From Saprospiraceae bacterium (GTDB lineage: Bacteria; Bacteroidota; Bacteroidia; Chitinophagales; Saprospiraceae): a stretch of 64,000 nucleotides of DNA. A program made the translations under genes and the position numbers. Below, piece after piece: positions 37,292 through 45,924 of the stretch (within the stretch, counting starts at the first letter, position 1; each line of letters starts with the position of its first letter). The stretch is from NCBI GenBank assembly GCA_019638385.1, contig JAHBTW010000002.1, forward strand, positions 248,001 to 312,000, given 5' to 3'. The notes under the pieces are model-generated. The model ran no database searches. It was not told the DNA's origin and worked only from the letters and a program-made list of their open reading frames with translations.

Positions 37292-37704
37292 ATCAGTGAA
37301 TAAGTTATGTGAAAGCCAAGCGCCTGCACAAAGGCAAGCGCAATCCAAATGAGTACAGCCATGTACAGCCGTACACGGATGTTCCAGGTCTTTGCAGCGG
37401 CTGCGAGTAATACGACTAATGCCGCCCGTAGTAAGCCCTGATACAGAAACTTGAAAAGATGCCAGGCATCGGTAGTGAAGGAAAAGTACGTTGTGCTGCC
37501 CCAATACCGCGGCTGTAAGGGCTGTACGAGCTTGCCGTCTTCGCCCTTTTTGTATTTGTTCTCCCAGCTCTTTGCCGGGTTCCAAAAGTTTTCATTCATC
37601 CGGGCGAAAACGCTGCCGGTGTAATGGAACTGGAGCGTATCCATCACGCCGTTGCAGATGCCGGCGCAAAAGACCAAAGCTATCAGTCCTAATGCTTTTT
37701 TCAT
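37288..37704 (-). CDS. Membrane protein, tandem paralog A
   Basis: A 138-residue protein with an N-terminal signal or anchor and two C-terminal membrane segments ('LLRAALVVLLAAAA', 'MAVLIWIALAFVQALGF'). It shares with the next protein the order FWNP-x-x-SW-x-NK, a G-rich linker, GS-x-T, TDA-x-HL and an ending in G-F-H-x-T-Y-S-L-I. The pair is a tandem duplication of a Bacteroidota-phage-type membrane protein family; no function known. Confidence 0.75.
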   Translation of the reverse strand: MKKALGLIALVFCAGICNGVMDTLQFHYTGSVFARMNENFWNPAKSWENKYKKGEDGKLVQPLQPRYWGSTTYFSFTTDAWHLFKFLYQGLLRAALVVLLAAAAKTWNIRVRLYMAVLIWIALAFVQALGFHITYSLI

Positions 37705-38180
37705 TATCGTTTATGTATAAGTGAGTAAGTTGTATGAAAGCCTAACTGCCTAATAACCCAATACGCTGCGCCTTCAATAATGAGGTAGTACCAGGGGCGT
37801 TTCTCTTCAAAAATATAGAGCGTAACCGAAATAGTAGTACTCATTCTGTCTGCTGTGCGCAAAAGATGATAAGCATCAGTGCTCCATGCAAAAACAGTAC
37901 TACTGCCTAAAAACCGTTCCCCTTGCTCAGGGTCTCCGTTCCTCCATTTGTTTTTCCAGCTTTCATCCGGGTTCCAAAAACTGCTATTGGCATGGGGGTG
38001 TACCTGTTCAAATCGGTAGTAATTGTTGCGCAGCAATTCCACCATGCCATCCGCTGCGCCGCCTGTATAAGCTGTAATAATTTTTGTGCCTAACCGCTGA
38101 GGCAATATTTTAGGCTGTGCAGTCATGTTTACTGCTATGAAAATCAGAATTACGATGTGTAGTGCATGTTTCAGTTTCAT
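37704..38180 (-). CDS. Membrane protein, tandem paralog B
   Basis: A 158-residue protein with a signal peptide (MKLKHALHIVILIFIAVNMTAQ) and the same central motif set as paralog A (FWNPDESWKNKW, RFLGSSTVFAWSTDAYHLL, LGFHTTYSLI). A hydrophobic stretch near the end ('PWYYLIIEGAAYWVIRQL') may be membrane-associated. It begins one base before the stop of paralog A. Confidence 0.75.
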   Translation of the reverse strand: MKLKHALHIVILIFIAVNMTAQPKILPQRLGTKIITAYTGGAADGMVELLRNNYYRFEQVHPHANSSFWNPDESWKNKWRNGDPEQGERFLGSSTVFAWSTDAYHLLRTADRMSTTISVTLYIFEEKRPWYYLIIEGAAYWVIRQLGFHTTYSLIHKR

Positions 38181-38185
38181 AAGCC

Positions 38186-40288
38186 TTAATTGTCAGTTGC
38201 TGACCAATCAAATTCCACCGCAGTGGAAGTAACCGCCGCGCCCGAAGTGTCGAAAAATCGAACTATGAAACCTCCTGTACCTTTCGTGTGAACAGTAGTA
38301 ATGTATGGGGTTGTGCCTACAACCTGCACCGTCGTAGCGAAAGTTGAATCTGGCATTGTGATGGATACCGCTACGTCGCCGCTCCCGTCCGTGCTGGTGG
38401 ATACTGTGCCGCGCCGGGTTTTGGTGCCTATTACGCCGCCTTCGCGTACCTCTATGTCGGCGCTTGTCGAAAGTGTGGTAGCAACGTTGCCGGATGTCCA
38501 TCCGGCTATTTGTGTTCCAGTACCGACAAGCGTATCTACTTTAGCCTTGCCGGCGACATGAAGCGCCTCATCTGGATTCTCGGTAAATACACCAAACCGG
38601 CGTGATGCACGCAGGTGCAATTGATGGTATGTGTTAGTGTTGTTGTTTGCCCGTACTTGCATACTCCACCTTCCGGGAATATACCCTCCAACTATCGCAC
38701 CATCAACCGAAACATACTCGTAGCCTGTGTCATCCATTGCTCCAGAACTACCCCCATCCGCCACATATTGCTTATACCATATATTATCATTTGCCTGCAC
38801 AGTTACGAAAGAAGTCCCGTTTGTTGACCGAGATTTTAAAGCCACTTCACCAACGCCATTGGAATTGTTTCCCAATGCTACCATCGTAGTATTGTAGTCG
38901 TTATCTGAGTTGACTTGTGCATATATTCCGTTTATTGTGACAGCACCATAATTGGAGCCAACGGTAGTCCCTACAATTCCTTTTAAAATAGAAACACCTC
39001 CGCGCACATCAATACCGTTAGTAGGCGCGTTAGTGCCAATCCCTAACCTTGTAGTGCCGGAATTGAAAAACAAATTTGCACTGCCTGTAGCGCGCCCATT
39101 TGCATCAGGAAAAAAAACCTGCCCTGCGGTGCCCAGGCCATTTGCAGTAGCGCTCTTTAGGAGTGACTCCCATGCCGATGCACCCCGAAATTCAAAATTG
39201 CCAGTCGTGCTATTGTAACGCGTCATCCCCACTACTGGGCTACCTGGCTGCTGCGCAGTTGTGCCAACTGGCACGGTAAATGCCCCTGTGCCATTTGCGG
39301 TTACATTCCCCGATGAGTTTGTGAGCGGGCTATCTCCAAGCGTTGAAGGTCCGGTCCACATCGCAAGGGTGTTCGGAGTGCCTGTGCCTCCAACTGTGCC
39401 TGATGTAAGGCTGGAAGTATCCTGCCACACCGCCCCATCCGCATCCACTACCAAGCGCCCCGTACCAGTGCCAATAAATTGTCCAGGAATGTATTCATTT
39501 AATTTGATCTGGCCGTTTGATTGTATGGTTAGTTTAGTAGTTACACTATCGCTATCCGTCATGGTCCCAAACTCTAAATTTGTGTTAAGGGAGTCTAAAT
39601 CATAGTTCCGAGTAAATTTAGAACTTATGTGCGCCATCGTAATGTAATCAAGAAATCCATCCCTTAAATCAAATACAATCCGGGTGCCATTACCGATTCC
39701 GGGCAGGGTATTATATGTTTTTCTAATAATTGCAGCCGTGACAATTGAATCTCCTGAAGATTCCGTCTCTGCCAGAAGTGCAGGCGCAGAATTTGTACCT
39801 GTAAGCCGTGCGCCTGTTAAGTTACCCGACAAAACGCCACCTATCCCGCCGGCACCAACAATGCCAATACCAGACCCCTGAAAATTCCCCCCGGTTGGAC
39901 CGGATCCTGAAATGCCCGTGCCACTTAATGATGAAGCAAATATCCCCCCCCCGGAGCCAAAGTTTTGTACTGAAAACGGAATGTAACTTGAGATGCCTAA
40001 AATGTTAACATTATTTGTACCTGTAAGCCAAGAAATATTATTATTAAGCACACCGCCAACCGACACAACTCGGCCTGACTTTTGCAATCCGTTTCCAATT
40101 TGAAAAGTAGAATCTTCTAACCGGCTAATAGTTACAAGCTGCGAAGAATCAACAAAAATTGTATCACCCAATGCATCAAGTCCCCAGCCAGGAACTGTGC
40201 GCGCATTATATCGCACTTCTACTTGCGCCGTAGCGTACAGCGCAGCCAGAACGAGAATAGCAGTAAGGAGAATGCTCTTTTTCTTCAT
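38186..40288 (-). CDS. Large beta-rich secreted provirus protein (putative spike/fibre)
   Basis: A 700-residue protein with a signal peptide (MKKKSILLTAILVLAALYATAQ). The body is low-complexity and rich in Gly, Ser, Thr and Asn with short repeats ('GTGISGSGPTGGNFQGSGIG'), typical of fibre and adhesin shafts; the C-terminus 'AGKAKVDTLVGTGTQIAGW' followed by 'FIVRFFDTSGAAV' looks like a trimer-forming tip. No enzymatic motif. Likely receptor-binding, or a virion spike, or a Bacteroidota surface adhesin; which one is inference. Confidence 0.6.
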   Translation of the reverse strand: MKKKSILLTAILVLAALYATAQVEVRYNARTVPGWGLDALGDTIFVDSSQLVTISRLEDSTFQIGNGLQKSGRVVSVGGVLNNNISWLTGTNNVNILGISSYIPFSVQNFGSGGGIFASSLSGTGISGSGPTGGNFQGSGIGIVGAGGIGGVLSGNLTGARLTGTNSAPALLAETESSGDSIVTAAIIRKTYNTLPGIGNGTRIVFDLRDGFLDYITMAHISSKFTRNYDLDSLNTNLEFGTMTDSDSVTTKLTIQSNGQIKLNEYIPGQFIGTGTGRLVVDADGAVWQDTSSLTSGTVGGTGTPNTLAMWTGPSTLGDSPLTNSSGNVTANGTGAFTVPVGTTAQQPGSPVVGMTRYNSTTGNFEFRGASAWESLLKSATANGLGTAGQVFFPDANGRATGSANLFFNSGTTRLGIGTNAPTNGIDVRGGVSILKGIVGTTVGSNYGAVTINGIYAQVNSDNDYNTTMVALGNNSNGVGEVALKSRSTNGTSFVTVQANDNIWYKQYVADGGSSGAMDDTGYEYVSVDGAIVGGYIPGRWSMQVRANNNTNTYHQLHLRASRRFGVFTENPDEALHVAGKAKVDTLVGTGTQIAGWTSGNVATTLSTSADIEVREGGVIGTKTRRGTVSTSTDGSGDVAVSITMPDSTFATTVQVVGTTPYITTVHTKGTGGFIVRFFDTSGAAVTSTAVEFDWSATDN

Positions 40289-42255
40289 CGCAGGGTACTG
40301 ATTATGGCTGAGCCGGCAGCCGCGTTTATAAGGATCGGCTCCGTAAGGAATGCGCAGCCGTTAGGCGCCGTCCAGGTAGCCGAAAAGCCGGGAGGGTAGG
40401 TTACATCTATTCCGCCCACGTTGACGATAACCGTGCCGCTGATAACCGCAATAGCAATCGAATTGTAAGTGCCGGCCAGTAGCGTTACACTTGAGCTATT
40501 CGCAGCTACATGTTCCGGCAGGCCCTGCACTGCGCAAGGCATGTCGTTTACAACAAGCACCTTTACGGTGTCGCAGATCGAAACGCAGTTGTTTAGGATA
40601 ATGACGTTGGTAGTATCCCTGCCGGATGTGGGGCATAGCGGCCCCGTTTCATCGCAGGTCGTCGAGGTGATCGTTGAAGGGCTGTTGATGTACAGCGGCG
40701 GCGATGCGCCGAGTATCTGGTTCTCAGGCGTGGAAAGCGAAAGATTGGTGAAAAAGTATTGTTCAGAGGTGGCAATCGGGCTGCACGCTTCGCTGTAGGA
40801 GCCGGATGTGACCCGCGCCGTTTCTCCCATGCCTTGCCCGCCGTTGGAGATGCCTGGACTGAGGTAATAATCGGGATTGGTGAAGTACGGAATATTTACA
40901 TACGGGACCGTGGGAAGGTTGTACACGTCCCAGGCAATATTCACCTGGCAGCGGCCGGCTGAGTTGGTTATGCTCACAGTGTAATTGCTGTAATTGATGA
41001 CCGGCCCCAGTGCATTGGCCGTCACAAATTCCTGAATGATGTAGCCAATGAGCGTATCGTACGCAATCTGCATGTTGGCGAGGTTTCCGAGCGCACATCG
41101 AAAATCGGCTGTGTCCACCACGCCCAGCAGCGCGGGGTATCGAGTGGCTACCTTGGAGGGATTGAACGTGAAGCCCAGCACCGTGTCAGGATTGAAAAAC
41201 AGCAGGTTGATGCTGTCCAAAATGTTGTCCACCTGAATATTGAAAAACCAATTCCGCCGATTATTCGACTGGAATGTACTGGTAAGGTTCTGCCGGTCTA
41301 TCTCCGCAGGGCCAAGGCCGGCGCAGTTGCGGGTTGTTACTACATCGTAGGCTACCCGGTAATCCCTGCTATTCACAAAAACCGTATCCACAACGTGGTT
41401 TTCCTGATAAATGGAGTAAACGCACTGACAACTATCGGGCAGCGTGCCAGGTGTGCGCGTTGTGCCGCAGTTACTCAGGTACTGGCCGCTTAGGTTGGCC
41501 GGCGTGCCGTCCAGCTCTACAACCAAGGTGGCAACCACCTGGCCCGCCACAATGGTGCGAATCACTTCCACCACGCGGCTGTATGCGCCGGTGAGGCTAT
41601 CGTACACGCACAACTGAGTAGAAAGATAGGTAGTGTCGGTATTGCCTGCTATGCGGCGCAGCAGGTTGTTGTCGTTGCCGGCACAACTCAGCACCGTGCC
41701 AGTAGGCACATATAGCCCCATTAGTTCATAATCGAGGTCAAAGCTGCTGTTGGTTGTGATGGAAAGGAAGCGATAAAAGGTGACGATGTTGCCCGGAGAA
41801 ATAGAATCGAGCAAGCACACCTTTTCATATTCCAGATCGGTGCAAGGCGCATCGGTGATGGTGCCGGCCGGCGTGTATGGCTGCCAATCAATGTCGAAAT
41901 CGCCGCCCGTCGTAGCTGTCGTAAGGTCAACGAGCCTATAAAAGGGCGTGCCGTCATCGCACAAGGGCATTACATAGTAGCTGTCCACGCTGCCGCCGCC
42001 GCTGCCGCAGTATCCGAACGTGACCGTGCCACCGGCTACGGTGGCCACCGCGCCCAAGGGCGTGAGGTAACTGATAACGCGCGGCGCATTTTCGCGGCCC
42101 GAAAACAGCCAGTACGCCACTAAGCTGCTGTCCACGCTGCCGGTATTCCAACACACCGGCATGGGCGAAATCTGAAAGATAGAATTGCTCTGGGCCTGCG
42201 CCGATAAGCTGCAAGCTGCCAAAATCAATATCAGAAAAATGTTTTTAAGGCGCAT
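40285..42255 (-). CDS. Large exported beta-rich provirus protein
   Basis: A 656-residue protein with signal peptide MRLKNIFLILILAACSLSAQAQ; an upstream extension was rejected because the signal begins here. Beta-strand-rich, Asn/Thr/Tyr-rich and Cys-containing repeats ('CLLDSISPGNIVTFYRFLSITTNSSFDLDYELMGLY') run through the whole length. No catalytic or membrane segment apart from the signal. It is coupled by four bases to the preceding fibre-like gene, so the two may form one surface structure. Confidence 0.6.
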   Translation of the reverse strand: MRLKNIFLILILAACSLSAQAQSNSIFQISPMPVCWNTGSVDSSLVAYWLFSGRENAPRVISYLTPLGAVATVAGGTVTFGYCGSGGGSVDSYYVMPLCDDGTPFYRLVDLTTATTGGDFDIDWQPYTPAGTITDAPCTDLEYEKVCLLDSISPGNIVTFYRFLSITTNSSFDLDYELMGLYVPTGTVLSCAGNDNNLLRRIAGNTDTTYLSTQLCVYDSLTGAYSRVVEVIRTIVAGQVVATLVVELDGTPANLSGQYLSNCGTTRTPGTLPDSCQCVYSIYQENHVVDTVFVNSRDYRVAYDVVTTRNCAGLGPAEIDRQNLTSTFQSNNRRNWFFNIQVDNILDSINLLFFNPDTVLGFTFNPSKVATRYPALLGVVDTADFRCALGNLANMQIAYDTLIGYIIQEFVTANALGPVINYSNYTVSITNSAGRCQVNIAWDVYNLPTVPYVNIPYFTNPDYYLSPGISNGGQGMGETARVTSGSYSEACSPIATSEQYFFTNLSLSTPENQILGASPPLYINSPSTITSTTCDETGPLCPTSGRDTTNVIILNNCVSICDTVKVLVVNDMPCAVQGLPEHVAANSSSVTLLAGTYNSIAIAVISGTVIVNVGGIDVTYPPGFSATWTAPNGCAFLTEPILINAAAGSAIISTLR

Positions 42256-42347
42256 TGTCGCAATGGTTTGATAGCAGTATTTCACAGTGTGGGGCGGGCG
42301 CTGCCGGATCGGGCCGATACGCCGCCGTGTTTTGATAATATAGACGC

Positions 42348-42671
42348 TTAGGCGCTGGGGCGCTCTACCTGGTAACTGGCTGCGCCGCCTACCGGTACGG
42401 CTACTGCCACAGCAGGGCAGAGATCGAACCGGGTAGTAGATCGGTTTTCGCGTGCTTCTATGGTCCAGTATTCGCCGGGAAATACGGTTACACCGTTCAC
42501 GGTTATATCTTCCAATCCGGCATTGTACACCCGGATACGGTACGCGCCGGCAGCTATGTTTTCGGTAGTGTTGGCAGCGATGTTGCCAAATGTCTGCTGC
42601 ATCGTGTTGGCGGCAAGCAACTCCGTTACTTCGCCGCCGCCGCTGCCGCCTGGTGGTATGGATACAATCAT
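42348..42671 (-). CDS. Small beta-rich provirus protein
   Basis: A 107-residue protein that starts with a Gly-rich segment (MIVSIPPGGSGGGEV) followed by beta strands ('GVTVFPGEYWTIEARENRS', 'LCPAVAVAVPVGGAASY'). No membrane segment; family not recognised. It lies two bases from the next gene, in the core structural block. Confidence 0.65.
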   Translation of the reverse strand: MIVSIPPGGSGGGEVTELLAANTMQQTFGNIAANTTENIAAGAYRIRVYNAGLEDITVNGVTVFPGEYWTIEARENRSTTRFDLCPAVAVAVPVGGAASYQVERPSA

Positions 42672-42672
42672 G

Positions 42673-42951
42673 TTAACAGACGATGTTGTGGCTCTGTATT
42701 TCTCCGATTTCCAGCCGCCGCGTACCGGCGCCCTGCGCGAAAGTGACCGTCCACTCATCCCATATATAGCCCATTTCAGGGAACGGCGCTATTTGGAGCG
42801 TAGCGCCGGCTCTTACCGTGAGGTGCGTATTGATGTACGCATCCACGGTGCCGAGGTTCTGTATCAGCAGGGCTTTGGCCCTGATTTGCACCTGAGCGGC
42901 TTCTGTGATCGGCGGCTTTACATTCAGCGCATGGTAATGGATATTGGACAT
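42673..42951 (-). CDS. Small beta-rich provirus protein
   Basis: A 92-residue protein, 'MSNIHYHALNVKPPITEAAQVQIRAKALLIQNLG...VDAYINTHLTVRAGATLQIAPFP', with continuous amphipathic strands. Size and strand content are compatible with a virion decoration, penton or minor capsid protein, but there is no family hit by eye. Confidence 0.62.
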   Translation of the reverse strand: MSNIHYHALNVKPPITEAAQVQIRAKALLIQNLGTVDAYINTHLTVRAGATLQIAPFPEMGYIWDEWTVTFAQGAGTRRLEIGEIQSHNIVC

Positions 42952-42967
42952 ACAGAGCGCGTGTTAT

Positions 42968-43759
42968 TTACTTGAAAAATGATTTGGCCATGGCCGGATT
43001 TTTCTCAAAAAAATCGGTGACTTTTTCGAGATACACATACAGGCCCTCATGGCTGTCGAAGTGCGGGCGCAAGCGATTGAGCACAGCAGCAATTCGGATC
43101 GGATCGTACTGATCTTCCTCTACGGTGTCGGTAGCTTCTTCGGCAGCAGCCGGAAAACCCGACATGGCTACCGTGGCCTGCTGTGCGGGCATGGGTACGA
43201 GCTTGGAGAGGAAATTGGCGATTACTTGCCCCACTGCCGGCGCGAGCGATTCCACCACGCGGCTGAGGGTGCCATCTTCAACCAACTGGCCCAATGCAAC
43301 CTTTCCGAAGCTCATTTCTTCCGCCGCAGCGGCTTCCATATCTTCCAGCTTGCGTTCCAGCTCCCACATTCGTTTTTCGGCGTCTATTTTGGCCTGCACC
43401 TCGCCGGCAGCGACATAGCCTACCATCGGCGCGCCGGGAAAGCCGCCGAGGCGGGAACCCGCCGTTTGCGTTTCGATGCCGAGGACGCGGTAGTGAGCGC
43501 TTTGGCCGGCTGTGCCGGTTTTCGGCTGTATGAATACGGTGAAGTCGCCGCCGCCCGCGCTGTTGTCGGTAATGAGGGTACGCAGCAGCGCGAAACTTTC
43601 GTCCTTGCCCATGTTCGTATCCGTCTGCGAGTAGATGCGGTTGGAGCGCCCGCTGTGGCTGTCGCTAAATCCGCGAAACAGAATCCACGCGGGCGTTTCT
43701 CCTATCGCGAACCAGCGTTCCAGGGCGTCAAATTCGGTCATATAGGTTTTTGCGGCCAT
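42968..43759 (-). CDS. Provirus structural-block protein with coiled coil
   Basis: A 263-residue protein. The N-terminal 150 residues are beta/alpha-mixed; a charged coiled coil ('GEVQAKIDAEKRMWELERKLEDMEAAAAEEMSF', about residues 115-150) leads into a helical C-terminal part ('VQVIANFLSKLVP' type and 'EGLYVYLEKVTDFFEKNPAMAKSFF'). The start MAAKTYMTEF was preferred to one 24 bases upstream. Function unknown; position next to the candidate capsid genes suggests a virion component. Confidence 0.68.
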   Translation of the reverse strand: MAAKTYMTEFDALERWFAIGETPAWILFRGFSDSHSGRSNRIYSQTDTNMGKDESFALLRTLITDNSAGGGDFTVFIQPKTGTAGQSAHYRVLGIETQTAGSRLGGFPGAPMVGYVAAGEVQAKIDAEKRMWELERKLEDMEAAAAEEMSFGKVALGQLVEDGTLSRVVESLAPAVGQVIANFLSKLVPMPAQQATVAMSGFPAAAEEATDTVEEDQYDPIRIAAVLNRLRPHFDSHEGLYVYLEKVTDFFEKNPAMAKSFFK

Positions 43760-43766
43760 GTGTGTA

Positions 43767-44195
43767 TTATTTACGATCCTCAAAGAGGAAGTGAATAATG
43801 ATGCGCTGCCCTACTGTGACTTCGGTAGGATCGGCAATGCGCACAAACGACTGGTTTGGGGTGAACCCGGTGATGTCAATCGGGCCGATGCGGCGATCTG
43901 TGTCGTGCAACTGAAGGTACAGGAACGGTACGTTGTTCCACACGATCAGGTTGTTGCATTTAAGCGTAAGGTATGCCTGCTCCATCGCCTTTGATGAAAT
44001 GAGGGTTTGGCCGCCCGGTGCGAGCTTGTCATCATCGGGGTTGGCAGTGACGTACACGCCGAGCACATGGCAATCGCGGATGATGGTGTCATCGGGCAGA
44101 TTGTACAGGCCGCTCGTATCGGTGATCTGAATCTCCACGGTGTGCTGAGCCAGGCGCGCGCCGTATTTGCTCATAATCTGATCAATCCAATTCAT
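43767..44195 (-). CDS. Candidate minor/second capsid protein, beta-rich
   Basis: A 142-residue protein, one short N-terminal helix (MNWIDQIMSKYGARL) then about eight beta strands ('HTVEIQITDTSGLY', 'TLKCNNLIVWNNVPFLYLQLHD', 'FVRIADPTEVTVGQRIIIHFLF'). Length and strand count fit a single jelly roll. It lies directly after the 240-residue beta-rich protein. In P23-77-like and SH1-like viruses two adjacent capsid genes of roughly these relative sizes build the shell. The assignment is inference from size, order and composition. Confidence 0.45.
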   Translation of the reverse strand: MNWIDQIMSKYGARLAQHTVEIQITDTSGLYNLPDDTIIRDCHVLGVYVTANPDDDKLAPGGQTLISSKAMEQAYLTLKCNNLIVWNNVPFLYLQLHDTDRRIGPIDITGFTPNQSFVRIADPTEVTVGQRIIIHFLFEDRK

Positions 44196-44287
44196 GATTT
44201 TTTTTGGTTTTTCTGATGACGGGGAGCGAACAACTCAATGCCCGCTCCCATCATCACATTATGGAAAACGTAATACCATGAGCCGGA

Positions 44288-45010
44288 TCAGAACAATTGC
44301 GTAACCGCGCGGGCGCCGTTCACAATCTTGAATCCTTGCAGTTTGAGGCGCACCACGTTGCGCGTAGTGACCGCAGAGCCGGCAGCGTTCACGGAGCCGT
44401 CGATGATGGCCGTGTTGCCGGGGCCGAGCGTGAGTTGAGCAGTGTTGTTTTCCTGTCCGCTGAGGCCCATCAGTTCCGGCAGTTCGTAGAAGCCGCGCTG
44501 ATCGAGATTCGGACCGAATTCGGGGAAATTGTCCGGGTCGGCTCCATTCAGGAGGTACGGCCGGTTCGGGCTGCAATAGAAATTGTTCGTCGGCAGTTCT
44601 TTGATGCGTTCGGCGTTGCCGGTTTGGATCGTGAGTTTGCCGTTGTACACGGTCAGCAAGCTGCGGAACTCCGGCCAGCTCGAAGCCACACCAACGAAAA
44701 AGTTTTGGTCGGGCGCCGTGAACTCCGGGTTGTTGGCGTACTGCGCCGGCGTGGTGGTGATGTCCTGTTTCGTCAGCACGAGGCCGAGGTGCGAGACGTA
44801 AAAGCCGTCGTTGCGGTCGAGCTTGTTGTCCATCGGGTGGTCAGCACCGGGCACTTTGTACAAGTCGAAATTGTACTGGTTGTTGGTGGTGCTCAGCACC
44901 AGGTTCACCATGAGCGTCGTCCATTCTACGATGTAGTTGGTACCTACTTTGTCGCGTACGCGACTGGCCAACGCGCGGAGAGGAGATGCGGTAATCAGTT
45001 GTGGTTGCAT
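44288..45010 (-). CDS. Candidate major capsid protein of a tailless virus
   Basis: A 240-residue soluble, beta-rich protein with a short helical N-terminus ('LITASPLRALASRVRDKVG'). Typical stretches: 'NRNDGFYVSHLGLVLTKQ'-type (here KLDRNDGFYVSHLGLVL), 'LTVYNGKLTIQTGNAERIKEL', 'NNTAQLTLGPGNTAIIDG', 'VVRLKLQGFKIVNG'. It is the largest soluble protein in the middle of the structural block and has no export signal, in contrast with the fibre-like proteins. Jelly-roll fold is inferred, not seen. A HK97 fold is less likely because there is no prohead protease or portal nearby. Confidence 0.45.
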   Translation of the reverse strand: MQPQLITASPLRALASRVRDKVGTNYIVEWTTLMVNLVLSTTNNQYNFDLYKVPGADHPMDNKLDRNDGFYVSHLGLVLTKQDITTTPAQYANNPEFTAPDQNFFVGVASSWPEFRSLLTVYNGKLTIQTGNAERIKELPTNNFYCSPNRPYLLNGADPDNFPEFGPNLDQRGFYELPELMGLSGQENNTAQLTLGPGNTAIIDGSVNAAGSAVTTRNVVRLKLQGFKIVNGARAVTQLF

Positions 45011-45084
45011 CGTGTTTCTTTGTGTGTTTTGTTGAATAATGGTTGAGCCAACTATTCAAGTCAGATTTCCGTGCCTGGAGAAAA

Positions 45085-45474
45085 CTACTCCACTACCACA
45101 TCGCCGTAGCCGGCCACACCTGGCATCACCAAAGAGCCGGTGTAGTTGGCGCTCAGCGGACCGGCCAAGCCGATGCTGTTGGCCACGGAGGGCGCAAGCT
45201 GTTGCACGCCATTTACGGCGCCGGCCACGGCCATGCCTACCGCCACAGCCGGGCCGAGGCCCTTGGGCAGTGCATTGCCGGCAACCATCGCCCCAATGAA
45301 GGGCACAGCTATACCGAGGATCGGATTGGCCTGCACGATGGCAATTTTGGAAGTGATGATTTTAGCTACCGCAAAACCGGCCGCTACTTTGAGGGAGTTT
45401 TGGATGAGGCCCCCAGCCTGCTTTTTCATGCGTCGGGTATTCATACCGTTCATTCGCGTTTGACATCCACACAT
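45085..45474 (-). CDS. Glycine-rich membrane protein
   Basis: A 129-residue protein with a basic N-terminus (NTRRMKKQAGG) and three hydrophobic, Gly/Ala-rich helices ('VAAGFAVAKIITSK', 'GIAVPFIGAMVAGNAL', 'AVAVGMAVAGAVNGV'). Small-residue packing motifs (G-x-x-x-A) fit proteins that bend or fill a membrane vesicle, as in internal-membrane virions. No family hit by eye. Confidence 0.75.
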   Translation of the reverse strand: MCGCQTRMNGMNTRRMKKQAGGLIQNSLKVAAGFAVAKIITSKIAIVQANPILGIAVPFIGAMVAGNALPKGLGPAVAVGMAVAGAVNGVQQLAPSVANSIGLAGPLSANYTGSLVMPGVAGYGDVVVE

Positions 45475-45506
45475 TTTGTTGTTGGATTGAGATGAAGAAA
45501 TTTGGT

Positions 45507-45788
45507 TTATGCGGCGCGGCGGCGCGTAGTGCGACGCTTTGCGGTTGTTTTGCGTTTCGTTCCGGTGGCGGTGACTTTGCGGAGCTTGCAGCCCCGGTTT
45601 ACCACTTTCGCGGCGGAGCGTTTGGCCTCAGCGGCGGTTTTGCTGCCTGCTTTCACAGTAGCTTTCACATAAGCGGAAGCGGCTGCTTTGACTTTCGTCT
45701 TCGTGCCTTTTCCCTTACACAGGTTAGCTTTCGCCTTGACCAAGCGGCGGTATGCCGCCAAGGCCGGACTGCTGCGTTTCGTTGACAT
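45507..45788 (-). CDS. Highly basic Lys/Arg/Ala-rich protein
   Basis: A 93-residue protein with about one third Lys plus Arg, alternating with Ala and Thr ('VKAAASAYVKATVKAGSKTAAEAKRSAAK') and ending in 'KRKTTAKRRTTRRRAA'. Composition resembles histone H1-like and virion DNA-condensing proteins. In this operon a genome-condensing or membrane-DNA linking role is likely; it is inference. Confidence 0.7.
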   Translation of the reverse strand: MSTKRSSPALAAYRRLVKAKANLCKGKGTKTKVKAAASAYVKATVKAGSKTAAEAKRSAAKVVNRGCKLRKVTATGTKRKTTAKRRTTRRRAA

Positions 45789-45912
45789 AGCTTTGTTGTT
45801 TTGGTAAATGAATAATTCCAGCCTCAGCCGGTTTTTGCTTCTTTGCAGCGGTCCGTTTTTTCTTCGGAGGCGCTGTGTTTCGTTTGTGTGCGTAATTCGC
45901 TGTCCAGGACAT
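45724..45912 (-). CDS. Short basic protein (possible)
   Basis: A 62-residue frame opening with 'NYAHKRNTAPPKKKRTAAKKQKP', a Lys-rich segment like that of the neighbouring gene. Its last about 21 codons overlap the start of the next gene in another frame, and the C-terminal half looks like read-through of an intergenic stretch. A real but C-terminally uncertain gene is possible. Confidence 0.4.
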   Translation of the reverse strand: MSWTANYAHKRNTAPPKKKRTAAKKQKPAEAGIIHLPKQQSYVNETQQSGLGGIPPLGQGES

Positions 45913-45924
45913 CGCTTGTATGTT

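Noticed and set aside
44297..45046. 249-residue plus-strand frame opposite the candidate capsid gene
   Set aside because: Antisense shadow; the minus-strand frame fits the operon order and spacing.
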